From assembly GCA_037718865.1 (NCBI GenBank), contig JBBJMP010000030.1, forward strand, positions 3,348-67,347: 64,000 nt of DNA. Direction: 5' to 3'. This DNA comes from JADCRZ01 sp037718865. GTDB lineage: Bacteria > Bacteroidota > Bacteroidia > Chitinophagales > Chitinophagaceae. Both the position numbers and the translations under genes were made by a program. A model generated the notes under the pieces. It saw nothing but the letters and a program-made list of their open reading frames with translations, was not told the DNA's origin and searched no databases. Of this stretch, positions 1-9,279 are shown in pieces. The stretch's first letter is position 1; every line of letters begins with the position of its first letter.

Positions 1-1595
1 CGCCAATTGGTTATGCTTGTAATTCTTTCCCCACACATAGAGCAGCAACCTCCTTGTCTCCTCCATAGTGCTGCGACCTTTCTGCGGCCTTCTTTATTAT
101 TTGCCATCTTTGTTGACATGCGATTTTCAAAGTACGCTTCGTAATTTGGGTCAAAGGGCGTTGCTTCGCTTTGGATTTTAATGTGACGTTTTATAAACGT
201 ATCCGAAGCGTGTTTCAACGTTATCCCTATTTTTGCCTTCCCGTTCCCATCCTTAATAATACAGCTAAAACAGTGATTGCGTTCTTTGATTTTTCTGAAG
301 TACCTAGAATGTACCCAGGCTTTGCCTTTATTAGGATGTCTACGCATGGCCCAGCGCCAGATGGCTTTCCATATCTCGTTGTCCACTTTATTGTAGGTTG
401 TCTTTGATACTATTGATCGATGATAGTTAGCCCATCCCTGAATCATGGGATTAAGTTTACGTATCAGGTTTTCCTGAGTTGCTGTTGCCATCGATTTAAT
501 GGTTTTCCTAATACCGGTAAGAAACGTTTTTATGTTCTTGCTGCAAGGTTTGATGAGTAGTTTAGCATTATCTTTTCCATACCCGTATTTACGAATGTTT
601 TGTCCAAGGAAGTCGAATCCTTCCGAGATGTGGGTAATCTTCGTTTTTTCTTTGGATAGTTCAAGACCTCTTTCTTTCAAAAATTCTTCAATCGCAGGAT
701 ATACCTCTTCTTCCAGGATCTCTTTTGAATTTCCGGTTATCACGAAGTCATCTGCATACCTTACAAAGTGAATCCCAAAAGGTGATGCCTGTCTGCGAAG
801 TCCATATCTATTTAACGAATTAAACTTTTTTCCCAGCAAGTTTTCTATTCCATCAAGTACCAGGTTGGCAAGTGTAGGGGAAGCAATTCCTCCTTGAGGA
901 GTACCTTTATGTGTGGGAAACAATTCAGCCTTTTCCATGTAACCTGCGTTTAGCCATTTACGCAATACTGTTGTATCTGTACAGATATTTTTCAGCATCC
1001 ATTCATGGCTGATGTTGTCAAAACAACCTTTAATGTCGCCTTCCAGAATCCATTGCGGTGCATCTTTTCTACAAAGCCTTTTGAACAGAGCTTCGATTGC
1101 ATCGGCAGTACAGCGTTCCGGTCTGAAGCCATAGCTGTTCCAGTCTGCCAGAGTTTCCGACATAGGTAGGAGTGCAAGGGTATGCAGAGCTTGCATACCT
1201 CGGTCGAGCATGGTCGGTATTCCGAGGGGGCGATCCTTTTTCCCATTGGATTTCGGAATATAGATTCGTTTTAACGGCGACGGGGTATAGCCGCAGCGCA
1301 TTAGCGAGTTAGCCATGGCGGCTTTGTCTTCAGGGGTTTTAAGGAGCACCCCATCCACTCCCGGTGTTCGTTTACCACGGTTGGTAGTAATTTTCTTTAC
1401 TGCCAATAATTTTGCAGCATAAGAATGTGTTAGTAGCCATTGCAAGGCTTTCACCTTACGCCAGCAGCCTTCACGTGTTGCCTTGGCGATACGCACTTGT
1501 AGCCTCATTACCATACGGTGCGCATGGTTCCAGTCAATGGAATTCCATTTTGCTCCGTCTGTGGGAACCGCATCCATATTTGGTAATACAGTCAT
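1..1595 (-). CDS. ltrA: Group II intron reverse transcriptase/maturase with HNH domain, partial
   Basis: Multifunctional intron protein: the maturase helps the intron RNA splice, and the reverse transcriptase copies it into a new DNA target opened by the HNH endonuclease. The ATG at 1593-1595 follows an AAGGGGA ribosome-binding site about ten bases upstream. About 531 codons are visible with no stop before the window edge. Order seen: RVT_N region (W-N-S-I-D-W near residue 20), reverse transcriptase fingers and palm with the catalytic YADD at residues 280-283 (bases 747-758), a maturase/GIIM region (MIQGWANYH), and the start of a zinc-type HNH domain (CSMCGER) at the very edge. All catalytic features visible here look intact, so the element may be mobile. 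The family is certain; activity is inferred. Confidence 0.93.
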   Translation of the reverse strand, partial: MTVLPNMDAVPTDGAKWNSIDWNHAHRMVMRLQVRIAKATREGCWRKVKALQWLLTHSYAAKLLAVKKITTNRGKRTPGVDGVLLKTPEDKAAMANSLMRCGYTPSPLKRIYIPKSNGKKDRPLGIPTMLDRGMQALHTLALLPMSETLADWNSYGFRPERCTADAIEALFKRLCRKDAPQWILEGDIKGCFDNISHEWMLKNICTDTTVLRKWLNAGYMEKAELFPTHKGTPQGGIASPTLANLVLDGIENLLGKKFNSLNRYGLRRQASPFGIHFVRYADDFVITGNSKEILEEEVYPAIEEFLKERGLELSKEKTKITHISEGFDFLGQNIRKYGYGKDNAKLLIKPCSKNIKTFLTGIRKTIKSMATATQENLIRKLNPMIQGWANYHRSIVSKTTYNKVDNEIWKAIWRWAMRRHPNKGKAWVHSRYFRKIKERNHCFSCIIKDGNGKAKIGITLKHASDTFIKRHIKIQSEATPFDPNYEAYFENRMSTKMANNKEGRRKVAALWRRQGGCCSMCGERITSITNW

Positions 1596-2216
1596 TTGCT
1601 TGTTTCCCCTTAGTTTTAGGTTCTAGTAGTTCTCTCGCCATGATTGACCACATAGACAAGTCAGCCGGCTTTCACCGCAGGGCAATCCTTTCATCCCCTA
1701 TACACTTCATTACAAAGTATCATTCGCTTTTTGTCTGATCCTTTACCCTCTCCATCAGAGGTCTTCCTTACGGTCGACTTGCCTTTAAAGGCGATGAATA
1801 GGGCTTACCTTGTTCCAATATTGCAACATGACTGGTTTAGGTCCTATCTCTCCGCCGGGCGTGTTTTGTGTCTGTGCAATCCGACGATCAAGCAGATTGT
1901 CCCACGCATGCCTTTTGGCCTGAGCTTATCAGTTTCTTTAGCTCACCTATTTTTACGACGTTTATCGATAGTTCAGTTTCCTTAACCATGCCAGCCAGCC
2001 TAGCCCTATCCCGGATGAAACTTCCAGGATCAGTTCTTACCTCGCTATTCTAACTGATAGCCTTGCGGCATTTAGGTACATTGTCCCCCAAGCTTCACAC
2101 ACAGAGATTACTCTTTGTGCATGTCGGAGTAGGCTATTACTAACAGAACAGTAAGTTTCTCTAATTTCTTTTCTAAGAAATTGAAACAATTGCAACATCA
2201 GCTTTACAAGTCGCAC
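1..2216 (-). mobile_element. Group II intron, 5' part (3' end beyond the window)
   Basis: The intron reads right to left. Its 5' boundary is placed at 2216, where the minus strand reads GTGCGAC, the conserved start of bacterial group II introns. About 620 bases of structured, non-coding RNA (domains I-III) follow, then the maturase gene from 1595 (domain IV). Domains V-VI and the 3' splice site lie left of base 1, so the 3' exon is unknown. The 5' exon (2217 upwards) does not look like a gene. An RVT_N-type maturase with an HNH domain fits the chloroplast-like intron classes. The boundary rests on a motif match, not on a folded model, and I could not assign the exon-binding sequences. Confidence 0.8.
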
Positions 2217-2381
2217 TAACTGGTAAATAACAATACACAATTTTTCGTAATAGGAATTCTACATTGGTTTACTGTTGCACGTATTTACTAGATAATGTAG
2301 TGTCATATCCTATAACACACTTTTCAGTTTATTTATATCTTGCCGGCATTCCTTTTCAATTTCCTGTGTTAACATATTAAA

Positions 2382-2525
2382 ATGTCTGTCCATGTTTGTA
2401 AACTTAAGCACCTGAATACCACTGAGGTAGTTGATGCTTTAAGTGAAGAGGAAGCGGCTAAACTTAATGCACATACATCCACAGCGATGGTTATTGAAAT
2501 TTATGACGTAAAAGTAAGCTTCTAA
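2382..2525 (+). CDS. Small hypothetical protein, 47 residues
   Basis: A short open frame runs from ATG 2382 to TAA 2523-2525 and encodes an acidic peptide (VVDALSEEEAAKL, then MVIEIYDVKVSF). It sits between the group II intron and a decayed regulator, in a region full of gene fragments. I do not recognise it. It may be a genuine small protein or the tail of a gene cut off by rearrangement. No strong ribosome-binding site is visible. Confidence 0.2.
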   Translation: MSVHVCKLKHLNTTEVVDALSEEEAAKLNAHTSTAMVIEIYDVKVSF

Positions 2526-2615
2526 CCAGAACCACGATTGATATTTGAAAAACATTTTGTATGGATATCGGGGGTCATTTGTGGATATTCTGGTTGAGCG
2601 ATTTGTGTCAAAAGT

Positions 2616-2855
2616 TTGAACTTTGCGGGATCAACAATCGATCAGCCCAAACAATCGATCAGCGTCATACTTATCAGCCTGATCATAAGGCCGCTGGCTC
2701 AGGCGTTACAGATGTCGTATACCACTTACCTTAAGACGGAACGCGACCAGCGTGAACTGAGTTTCCTGATGACCCTTAGAATATGCCAGTTTTATAAAAT
2801 CGATCTGCATGAATTTGTCTCCATGCTGAGTGATGAGGAAAGGCCAAGCTCTTAA
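2616..2855 (+). pseudogene. Remnant of an XRE-family helix-turn-helix regulator
   Basis: The second half of this 79-residue frame resembles the end of small XRE/Cro-like DNA-binding proteins of Bacteroidota: a helix-turn-helix stretch (LAQALQMSYTTYLKTE), then RELSFLMTLRICQFYKIDLH and a tail ending MLSDEE. The first 30 or so residues (with the direct repeat ATCGATCAGC) do not look like an XRE domain, so the original N-terminal helix appears to be lost or replaced. The stop lies right at the border of a truncated IS3 element on the other strand, suggesting that insertion or deletion there shaped the locus. The family assignment is from memory of the motif and is moderate. Confidence 0.4.
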
Positions 2856-2856
2856 A

Positions 2857-3203
2857 ATGGCTTGGGCTAATCGTATAAGGATGCCTGCTGTCGGTGGTCT
2901 TGGGAACAAAAGACCGGGGCTGTATCGCTTTGAGCCCATTGCCGGCAAGGTACTCGCGGACCTTATAGGGGCTTGCCTGAACATTTTGATGGTTAAGCTC
3001 AGCAACTATTCTCCTAACGCCATATCGGCGCTTATGCTCCTTAAAAATGGCAACCACCTTTTGTTCCATGGTACTTTGATCTGATAGGTGCTTTTATTGT
3101 CCCATTCGTAGAAACTGCTACGGCTAATTCGCATCACTTCGCATATTAGCTGAAGTGGGTGTTCCCTTCGGATGCTATCGGCAAAAGCATACACGATTGT
3201 CAT
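2857..3203 (-). pseudogene. IS3-family transposase orfB, frameshifted and truncated
   Basis: OrfB normally supplies the catalytic rve/DDE integrase core. Its N-terminus is recognisable (IVYAFADSIRREHPLQLICE, then SRSSFYEW). The next conserved block (VVAIFKEHKRRYGVRRI, the HTH_21 region) is in a different frame, so a second indel lies near 3070-3110. After RSFVPKTTDSRHPYTISP the sequence leaves the family at about 2857, so the whole DDE domain is missing. No transposase activity is possible from this copy. Confidence 0.78.
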
Positions 3204-3515
3204 ATCCCGCGGCTGAAAATTCCCAAGGCTTTTTTTAAAATGTCACGCTCGTGTTCGGTGCGTCGCAGTTCGCTTTTTAAACGCTCAATTTGTTCATGAG
3301 AGTTGCCCCGGAATGTGGATGCCTGCGTGCCTTTTTGATGTGAATTAGTGGAGTTAGATGGAGCTGTTTTATACCAGCGACGTAACAAAGATCCGCTAAC
3401 ACCCCAAGGCTGAAGAAATCTCAGAAACCGGGCGTCCGGCAGCAATCATTTTAATAACATCTTCTTTAAAAGATGAATCATATTTCCTGTGTGTTCTCTT
3501 TTTAGATAAACTCAT
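3200..3515 (-). pseudogene. IS3-family transposase orfA (HTH_Tnp_1), frameshifted
   Basis: OrfA of IS3 elements is the DNA-binding half of the transposase. The minus-strand ATG at 3513-3515 opens with MSLSKKRTHRKYDSSFKED and continues IKMIAAGRPVSEISSALG, then hits a stop. The remainder of the domain (VSGSLLRRWYK, then a leucine-zipper-like ERLKSELRRTEHERDILKKAL) is in another frame. The break coincides with a run of four C (3402-3405 on the plus strand); with three the reading frame would be intact. A homopolymer slip, real or a sequencing error, is the simplest cause. OrfA stop and orfB start overlap (ATGA). Confidence 0.8.
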
Positions 3516-3580
3516 TGTTGCTCAAATTTAAGCAACTTTACTGTCCGGATTTATTGGTGCATCTCATTAATCAACATTTA

Positions 3581-3848
3581 TAAATAAAATCCTTTTGGGG
3601 ACAATCAGAAAATGCTGTAAAAACTCAGGTATGGATTGCAGTGTCTGTATATATCTTGGTAGCTATTGCAAAAAAGAAATTTTATGCTTCAACAATCACT
3701 TTACGAAATACTAAAGATTTTAAGCATATCCATTTTTGAAAGAATGCCCGTAAATCAACTATTTCAGCAAACACAAAAACAATATTTCAAAGAACTAAAT
3801 TGTAATCAATTGAAATGTTCGATTAATATTAAAACGCTAATGATTTAA
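3581..3848 (+). pseudogene. C-terminal remnant of an IS4-family transposase
   Basis: Two adjoining frames together give the tail of a Bacteroidota IS4-type transposase. The first, from about 3584, reads IKSFWGQSENAVKTQVWIAV, then VYILVAIAKKK. After a one-base frame slip near 3665-3680 the second reads LYEILKILSISIFERMPVNQ, then FKELNCNQLK. The block 'KTQ-W-IA...Y-LVA' followed by 'ILQILS-S-F-K-P' and the closing 'NCNQL' is typical of this family's C-terminus. The catalytic core is absent. Recognition is by remembered motif; a protein search would settle it. Confidence 0.6.
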
Positions 3849-4186
3849 ATTATTAATTCATAACTCACATAATCAATCCCGTCATTTTTGCAAAAGTTAT
3901 TAAAGATATAGATCTCAAACATATTGTCTTTGGAAACTTATTCACCGTATTTAACTCCGCACCCTTCAGAGGAAAATAAATGAAAGCACTTATCTAAAAT
4001 ATGTTGAGCAGAAAATTGCTGAAGTAAAAAAATACTTTTGGTGAAGAAGTTGCTGCAATAACTACACAAAATGCTGAAAGTTTTTTTTGATTCTTCAGAC
4101 TATATACTTCTGGCATAAATACCTTGTTTGATGGAATAAAAGAATTATATTTATAAAGTTCTCTATCCCCGGATAATCCAGATCTT
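3849..4186 (+). other. AT-rich spacer with possible decayed coding traces
   Basis: No intact gene is seen. A stretch near 3990-4090 reads like degenerate protein (YLKYVEQKIAEVKKYF, then EEVAAITTQNAESFF after a frame change), in keeping with the scrap DNA to the left, but I cannot name a family. The last 60 bases, with GTTTG near 4127 and TATATTTATAA near 4147, could hold the promoter of the adhesin gene; this is weak. Confidence 0.35.
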
Positions 4187-7100
4187 ATGCTAACCCTTAT
4201 GAAAGTTTTTCAGTTTTGGCTAAGTATTATTCTAATATTTTTTCTATCTTTTTTTTCTACTCAGGCTCGTGGGCAAATAGTTATTAATGAATTAGGGATT
4301 GCGCCACCCTTTAATAATTTTGGTCAGGGAAGTGAGTTTGTTGAACTATATAACAAAGGCGGTTGTAGTGTTAATATAGGATGTTTTGTGCTGGTATTTA
4401 GCAGTACAGATAATAGGGGGATTTTTGGCACTTATGTTACAGGCTGGACAATTACGATTCCAGCAAACACTATACTCCTTCCCGATTCTTATTATCTGGT
4501 TGGCGGCTGTGGCAGAACAACTGCTTTAATTTCATCTTCCTGGACCTCATTAGCTCCCGGTGGGAGTCAATGGAAAAATATATACGGCACTAATGGTAAC
4601 TATGCTGCTAATTTAGATGTATCCACGTCATACAATTCTGCAAAAAATAATGTTCCTGGATTACTTACTGATCAAAAGGGACAGGTTAGTTTATTAGGTC
4701 CATTTGGAGCACCTGTAGCCTCTGTATCCTATAATTCTAGCAATAATCCTAATTCTTATACAGGTAGTTTTTCAAACCCAGCAACTGGATGTACGGCAAT
4801 TAACCCAATTCCAAATTATGGTCCATCTCTTGATAATGTTAATTATGGTACTACATTTAATACTTTTTCCCAAGGTATTTATTTAGATGCATCCGGCAAC
4901 TATCTAGTGGCATATGATAAGTTAACTCCCGGAAAACCTAATTTTTCACAGCTTGTAAATACGCCAGCACCTTTAGCACCCACAGTAAATGTAACACAAC
5001 CAACGTGTACAACACCAAGCGGAACAATAACAGTAACCTCACCAACCGGATCTGGACTTACTTATAGCATTGATGGAATTAACTACAGCAATACAACAGG
5101 CATCTTTAGCGGAGTTGCACCCAACACCTATAATGTAACGGTGAAGAACAGCAGTGGTTGTCCCTCTGCTCCAACAAGTGCAATAGTGAATGCACAGCCT
5201 TCAGCACCTTTACCACCCACAGTAAATGTAACACAACCAACGTGTACAACACCAAGCGGAACAATAACAGTAACCTCACCAACCGGATCTGGACTTACTT
5301 ATAGCATTGATGGAATTAACTACAGCAATACAACAGGCATCTTTAGCGGAGTTGCACCCAACACCTATAATGTAACGGTGAAGAACAGCAGTGGTTGTCC
5401 CTCTGCTCCAACAAGTGCAATAGTGAATGCACAGCCTTCAGCACCTTTAGCACCCACAGTAAATGATGTAACTTATTGCCAAAATGCAACAGTCATTCCA
5501 TTGAATGCAACGGGTAACAATTTATTATGGTATACAACAGCTATCGACGGATCAGGAAATTCCACTGCACCAACACCTTCTACAATAAATACGGGAACAA
5601 CATCCTACTGGGTAAGTCAAACATTAAATAGTTGTGAAAGCCTTCGAGCAGAGATAAAAGTAACTGTTACTATCCAGATAACACCAACCTTTACCCAGAT
5701 CGGACCATTGTGCCAGAACACAACACCACCGGCACTTCCGGCAACATCAGACAATAATATTACAGGAGCATGGAGCCCTGCAACGATAAACACATCAACA
5801 GTAGGAACAGCAACTTATACATTTACACCTTCATCAGGATGTGCCACCACTGCAACGATGAGTATTACGATCGGTACGAGTGTTACACCAACCTTTACCC
5901 AGATCGGACCATTGTGCCAGAACACAACACCACCGGCACTTCCGGCAACATCAGACAATAATATTACAGGAGCATGGAGCCCTGCAACGATAAACACATC
6001 AACAGTAGGAACAGCAACTTATACATTTACACCTTCATCAGGATGTGCCACCACTGCAACGATGAGTATTACGATCGGTACGAGTGTTACACCAACCTTT
6101 ACCCAGATCGGACCATTGTGCCAGAACACAACACCACCGGCACTTCCGGCAACATCAGACAATAATATTACAGGAGCATGGAGCCCTGCAACGATAAACA
6201 CATCAACAGTAGGAACAGCAACTTATACATTTACACCTTCATCAGGATGTGCCACCACTGCAACGATGAGTATTACGATCGGTACGAGTGTTACACCAAC
6301 CTTTACCCAGATCGGACCATTGTGCCAGAACACAACACCACCGGCACTTCCGGCAACATCAGACAATAATATTACAGGAGCATGGAGCCCTGCAACGATA
6401 AACACATCAACAGTAGGAACAGCAACTTATACATTTACACCTTCATCAGGATGTGCCACCACTGCAACGATGAGTATTACGATCGGTACGAGTGTTACAC
6501 CAACCTTTACCCAGATCGGACCATTGTGCCAGAACACAACACCACCGGCACTTCCGGCAACATCAGACAATAATATTACAGGAGCATGGAGCCCTGCAAC
6601 GATAAACACATCAACAGTAGGAACAGCAACTTATACATTTACACCTTCATCAGGATGTGCCACCACTGCAACGATGAGTATTACGATCGGTACGAGTGTT
6701 ACACCAACCTTTACCCAGATCGGACCATTGTGCCAGAACACAACACCACCGGCACTTCCGGCAACATCAGACAATAATATTACAGGAGCATGGAGCCCTG
6801 CAACGATAAACACATCAACAGTAGGAACAGCAACTTATACATTTACACCTTCATCAGGATGTGCCACCACTGCAACGATGAGTATTACGATCGGTACGAG
6901 TGTTACACCAACCTTTACCCAGATCGGACCATTGTGCCAGAACACAACACCACCGGCACTTCCGGCAACATCAGACAATAATATTACAGGAGCATGGAGC
7001 CCTGCAACGATAAACACATCAACAGTAGGAACAGCAACTTATACATTTACACCTTCATCAGGATGTGCCACCACTGCAACGATGAGTATTACGATCGGTA

Positions 7101-9274
7101 CGAGTGTTACACCAACCTTTACCCAGATCGGACCATTGTGCCAGAACACAACACCACCGGCACTTCCGGCAACATCAGACAATAATATTACAGGAGCATG
7201 GAGCCCTGCAACGATAAACACATCAACAGTAGGAACAGCAACTTATACATTTACACCTTCATCAGGATGTGCCACCACTGCAACGATGAGTATTACGATC
7301 GGTACGAGTGTTACACCAACCTTTACCCAGATCGGACCATTGTGCCAGAACACAACACCACCGGCACTTCCGGCAACATCAGACAATAATATTACAGGAG
7401 CATGGAGCCCTGCAACGATAAACACATCAACAGTAGGAACAGCAACTTATACATTTACACCTTCATCAGGATGTGCCACCACTGCAACGATGAGTATTAC
7501 GATCGGTACGAGTGTTACACCAACCTTTACCCAGATCGGACCATTGTGCCAGAACACAACACCACCGGCACTTCCGGCAACATCAGACAATAATATTACA
7601 GGAGCATGGAGCCCTGCAACGATAAACACATCAACAGTAGGAACAGCAACTTATACATTTACACCTTCATCAGGATGTGCCACCACTGCAACGATGAGTA
7701 TTACGATCGGTACGAGTGTTACACCAACCTTTACCCAGATCGGACCATTGTGCCAGAACACAACACCACCGGCACTTCCGGCAACATCAGACAATAATAT
7801 TACAGGAGCATGGAGCCCTGCAACGATAAACACATCAACAGTAGGAACAGCAACTTATACATTTACACCTTCATCAGGATGTGCCACCACTGCAACGATG
7901 AGTATTACGATCGGTACGAGTGTTACACCAACCTTTACCCAGATCGGACCATTGTGCCAGAACACAACACCACCGGCACTTCCGGCAACATCAGACAATA
8001 ATATTACAGGAGCATGGAGCCCTGCAACGATAAACACATCAACAGTAGGAACAGCAACTTATACATTTACACCTTCATCAGGATGTGCCACCACTGCAAC
8101 GATGAGTATTACGATCGGTACGAGTGTTACACCAACCTTTACCCAGATCGGACCATTGTGCCAGAACACAACACCACCGGCACTTCCGGCAACATCAGAC
8201 AATAATATTACAGGAGCATGGAGCCCTGCAACGATAAACACATCAACAGTAGGAACAGCAACTTATACATTTACACCTTCATCAGGATGTGCCACCACTG
8301 CAACGATGAGTATTACGATCGGTACGAGTGTTACACCAACCTTTACCCAGATCGGACCATTGTGCCAGAACACAACACCACCGGCACTTCCGGCAACATC
8401 AGACAATAATATTACAGGAGCATGGAGCCCTGCAACGATAAACACATCAACAGTAGGAACAGCAACTTATACATTTACACCTTCATCAGGATGTGCCACC
8501 ACTGCAACGATGAGTATTACGATCGGTACGAGTGTTACACCAACCTTTACCCAGATCGGACCATTGTGCCAGAACACAACACCACCGGCACTTCCGGCAA
8601 CATCAGACAATAATATTACAGGAGCATGGAGCCCTGCAACGATAAACACATCAACAGTAGGAACAGCAACTTATACATTTACACCAAATCCAGGTGTATG
8701 TGCAACAATATTTACAATGGATATTGTTGTAGCAACAACTATATCACCTATTCGCTACACTACAATAAATGCTTCGGCAAATGCTCCTAAACAATTACAG
8801 GCACGCACAATTACTCCTAGTGATAAATATACATGGAGCCCGTATGTAGGTTTAGATAATTATTCTATAAATACCCCGGTTTTTAATTATGACATATCAG
8901 TAGAATATTTAATCAGCATTGATGCAGGTACAGCTTGCACTGTTGTAGATACATTGCTCGTAAAAGTATTTCCTTCTTCAGGATCCCCAGCTCAATTATC
9001 TGAAATATTTGGACCAAAAGCATTTTCTCCAAATGGAGATGGGCATAATGATAAGCTAACCCCTTTGCTGTTTAAGATAAAAGACTTTAAATATTTCAGG
9101 GTATATAACCGATGGGGACAGATAGTATTTGAAACAAATATCCGAGGTGAAGGATGGGATGGAACATTTAAAGGGCAACCGCTGGGTGCAGATATATTTA
9201 CATGGACGGTGGAAGGTTTAGGAGAAGATAACCGCAAACATGTAAAGAAAGGAACCTCAATTTTATTAAGATAA
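4187..9274 (+). CDS. Giant repetitive T9SS adhesin (lamin-tail and SprB-like repeats, type B sorting domain)
   Basis: 1695 residues, predicted to be exported and attached to the cell surface by the type IX secretion system. Order: signal peptide (residues 1-30); lamin-tail-like domain (about 30-250, from IVINELGIAPP with EFVELYN); two identical 79-residue SprB-like repeats (about 260-418); one Ig-like module with CQNATVIPL; then 15 tandem 68-residue units (about 499-1500) opening TPTFTQIGPLCQNTTPPALP, each with paired cysteines. A unique linker and the gliding-type C-terminal domain follow (FSPNGDGHNDKL, then FRVYNRWGQIVFE and WDGTFKG). The gene after it is a PorP/SprF protein, the usual partner of SprB-type adhesins. 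The family and export route are well supported. The ligand is unknown, and adhesion or gliding is inferred from SprB. Confidence 0.9.
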   Translation: MLTLMKVFQFWLSIILIFFLSFFSTQARGQIVINELGIAPPFNNFGQGSEFVELYNKGGCSVNIGCFVLVFSSTDNRGIFGTYVTGWTITIPANTILLPDSYYLVGGCGRTTALISSSWTSLAPGGSQWKNIYGTNGNYAANLDVSTSYNSAKNNVPGLLTDQKGQVSLLGPFGAPVASVSYNSSNNPNSYTGSFSNPATGCTAINPIPNYGPSLDNVNYGTTFNTFSQGIYLDASGNYLVAYDKLTPGKPNFSQLVNTPAPLAPTVNVTQPTCTTPSGTITVTSPTGSGLTYSIDGINYSNTTGIFSGVAPNTYNVTVKNSSGCPSAPTSAIVNAQPSAPLPPTVNVTQPTCTTPSGTITVTSPTGSGLTYSIDGINYSNTTGIFSGVAPNTYNVTVKNSSGCPSAPTSAIVNAQPSAPLAPTVNDVTYCQNATVIPLNATGNNLLWYTTAIDGSGNSTAPTPSTINTGTTSYWVSQTLNSCESLRAEIKVTVTIQITPTFTQIGPLCQNTTPPALPATSDNNITGAWSPATINTSTVGTATYTFTPSSGCATTATMSITIGTSVTPTFTQIGPLCQNTTPPALPATSDNNITGAWSPATINTSTVGTATYTFTPSSGCATTATMSITIGTSVTPTFTQIGPLCQNTTPPALPATSDNNITGAWSPATINTSTVGTATYTFTPSSGCATTATMSITIGTSVTPTFTQIGPLCQNTTPPALPATSDNNITGAWSPATINTSTVGTATYTFTPSSGCATTATMSITIGTSVTPTFTQIGPLCQNTTPPALPATSDNNITGAWSPATINTSTVGTATYTFTPSSGCATTATMSITIGTSVTPTFTQIGPLCQNTTPPALPATSDNNITGAWSPATINTSTVGTATYTFTPSSGCATTATMSITIGTSVTPTFTQIGPLCQNTTPPALPATSDNNITGAWSPATINTSTVGTATYTFTPSSGCATTATMSITIGTSVTPTFTQIGPLCQNTTPPALPATSDNNITGAWSPATINTSTVGTATYTFTPSSGCATTATMSITIGTSVTPTFTQIGPLCQNTTPPALPATSDNNITGAWSPATINTSTVGTATYTFTPSSGCATTATMSITIGTSVTPTFTQIGPLCQNTTPPALPATSDNNITGAWSPATINTSTVGTATYTFTPSSGCATTATMSITIGTSVTPTFTQIGPLCQNTTPPALPATSDNNITGAWSPATINTSTVGTATYTFTPSSGCATTATMSITIGTSVTPTFTQIGPLCQNTTPPALPATSDNNITGAWSPATINTSTVGTATYTFTPSSGCATTATMSITIGTSVTPTFTQIGPLCQNTTPPALPATSDNNITGAWSPATINTSTVGTATYTFTPSSGCATTATMSITIGTSVTPTFTQIGPLCQNTTPPALPATSDNNITGAWSPATINTSTVGTATYTFTPSSGCATTATMSITIGTSVTPTFTQIGPLCQNTTPPALPATSDNNITGAWSPATINTSTVGTATYTFTPNPGVCATIFTMDIVVATTISPIRYTTINASANAPKQLQARTITPSDKYTWSPYVGLDNYSINTPVFNYDISVEYLISIDAGTACTVVDTLLVKVFPSSGSPAQLSEIFGPKAFSPNGDGHNDKLTPLLFKIKDFKYFRVYNRWGQIVFETNIRGEGWDGTFKGQPLGADIFTWTVEGLGEDNRKHVKKGTSILLR
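4965..5465 (+). repeat. Two tandem 237-bp direct repeats plus a partial third
   Basis: Copies span 4965-5201 and 5202-5438, and a third copy of about 27 bases follows. The copies look identical apart from one base (TTAGCACC against TTACCACC) at the unit start. 237 is a multiple of three, so each unit adds 79 residues (from APLAPTVNVTQPTCTTPSG to SAIVNAQPS), an SprB-like module. Near identity points to recent duplication. Confidence 0.9.
5681..8685 (+). repeat. Array of 15 tandem 204-bp direct repeats, nucleotide-identical
   Basis: Units begin at 5681 and recur every 204 bases (5885, 6089 and so on to 8537). Fourteen are complete; the fifteenth diverges at 8686. Comparing rows 1020 bases apart (five units) I found no difference at any position. 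Each unit encodes 68 residues of the adhesin. Such identity implies very recent amplification or continuing homogenisation. The copy number should be treated as an assembly-dependent estimate. Confidence 0.95.
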
Positions 9275-9279
9275 ATGCA

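Larger units (their letters stand above)
2857..3555 (-). mobile_element. Truncated IS3-family insertion sequence
   Basis: An IS3-type element with the usual overlapping orfA/orfB layout. The upstream end lies near 3540-3555, where the minus strand reads TAAATCCGGACAGTAAAG, probably the terminal inverted repeat. The downstream end is missing: orfB breaks off at about 2857, before the part encoding the DDE catalytic core. Both genes also carry frameshifts. The element is therefore dead and about half its expected length. No matching second terminal repeat is visible. Confidence 0.75.

Noticed and set aside
2037..2240. Open frame on the minus strand at the intron start
   Set aside because: It crosses the predicted intron boundary and lies in structured intron RNA.
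3395..3410. Programmed frameshift in IS3 orfA
   Set aside because: IS3 frameshifting takes place at the orfA/orfB overlap, not inside the HTH part of orfA; here the second half of orfA is in another frame because of an extra base in a homopolymer.
5770..8649. Fourteen identical small open frames on each strand inside the adhesin gene
   Set aside because: They are by-products of the repeat: 204 is a multiple of three, so any frame open in one unit is open in all. The sense frame is one continuous 1695-codon gene with signal peptide and sorting domain.
5681..8685. CRISPR-like periodicity
   Set aside because: The units are directly adjacent with no unique spacers and are 204 bases long; they encode protein.
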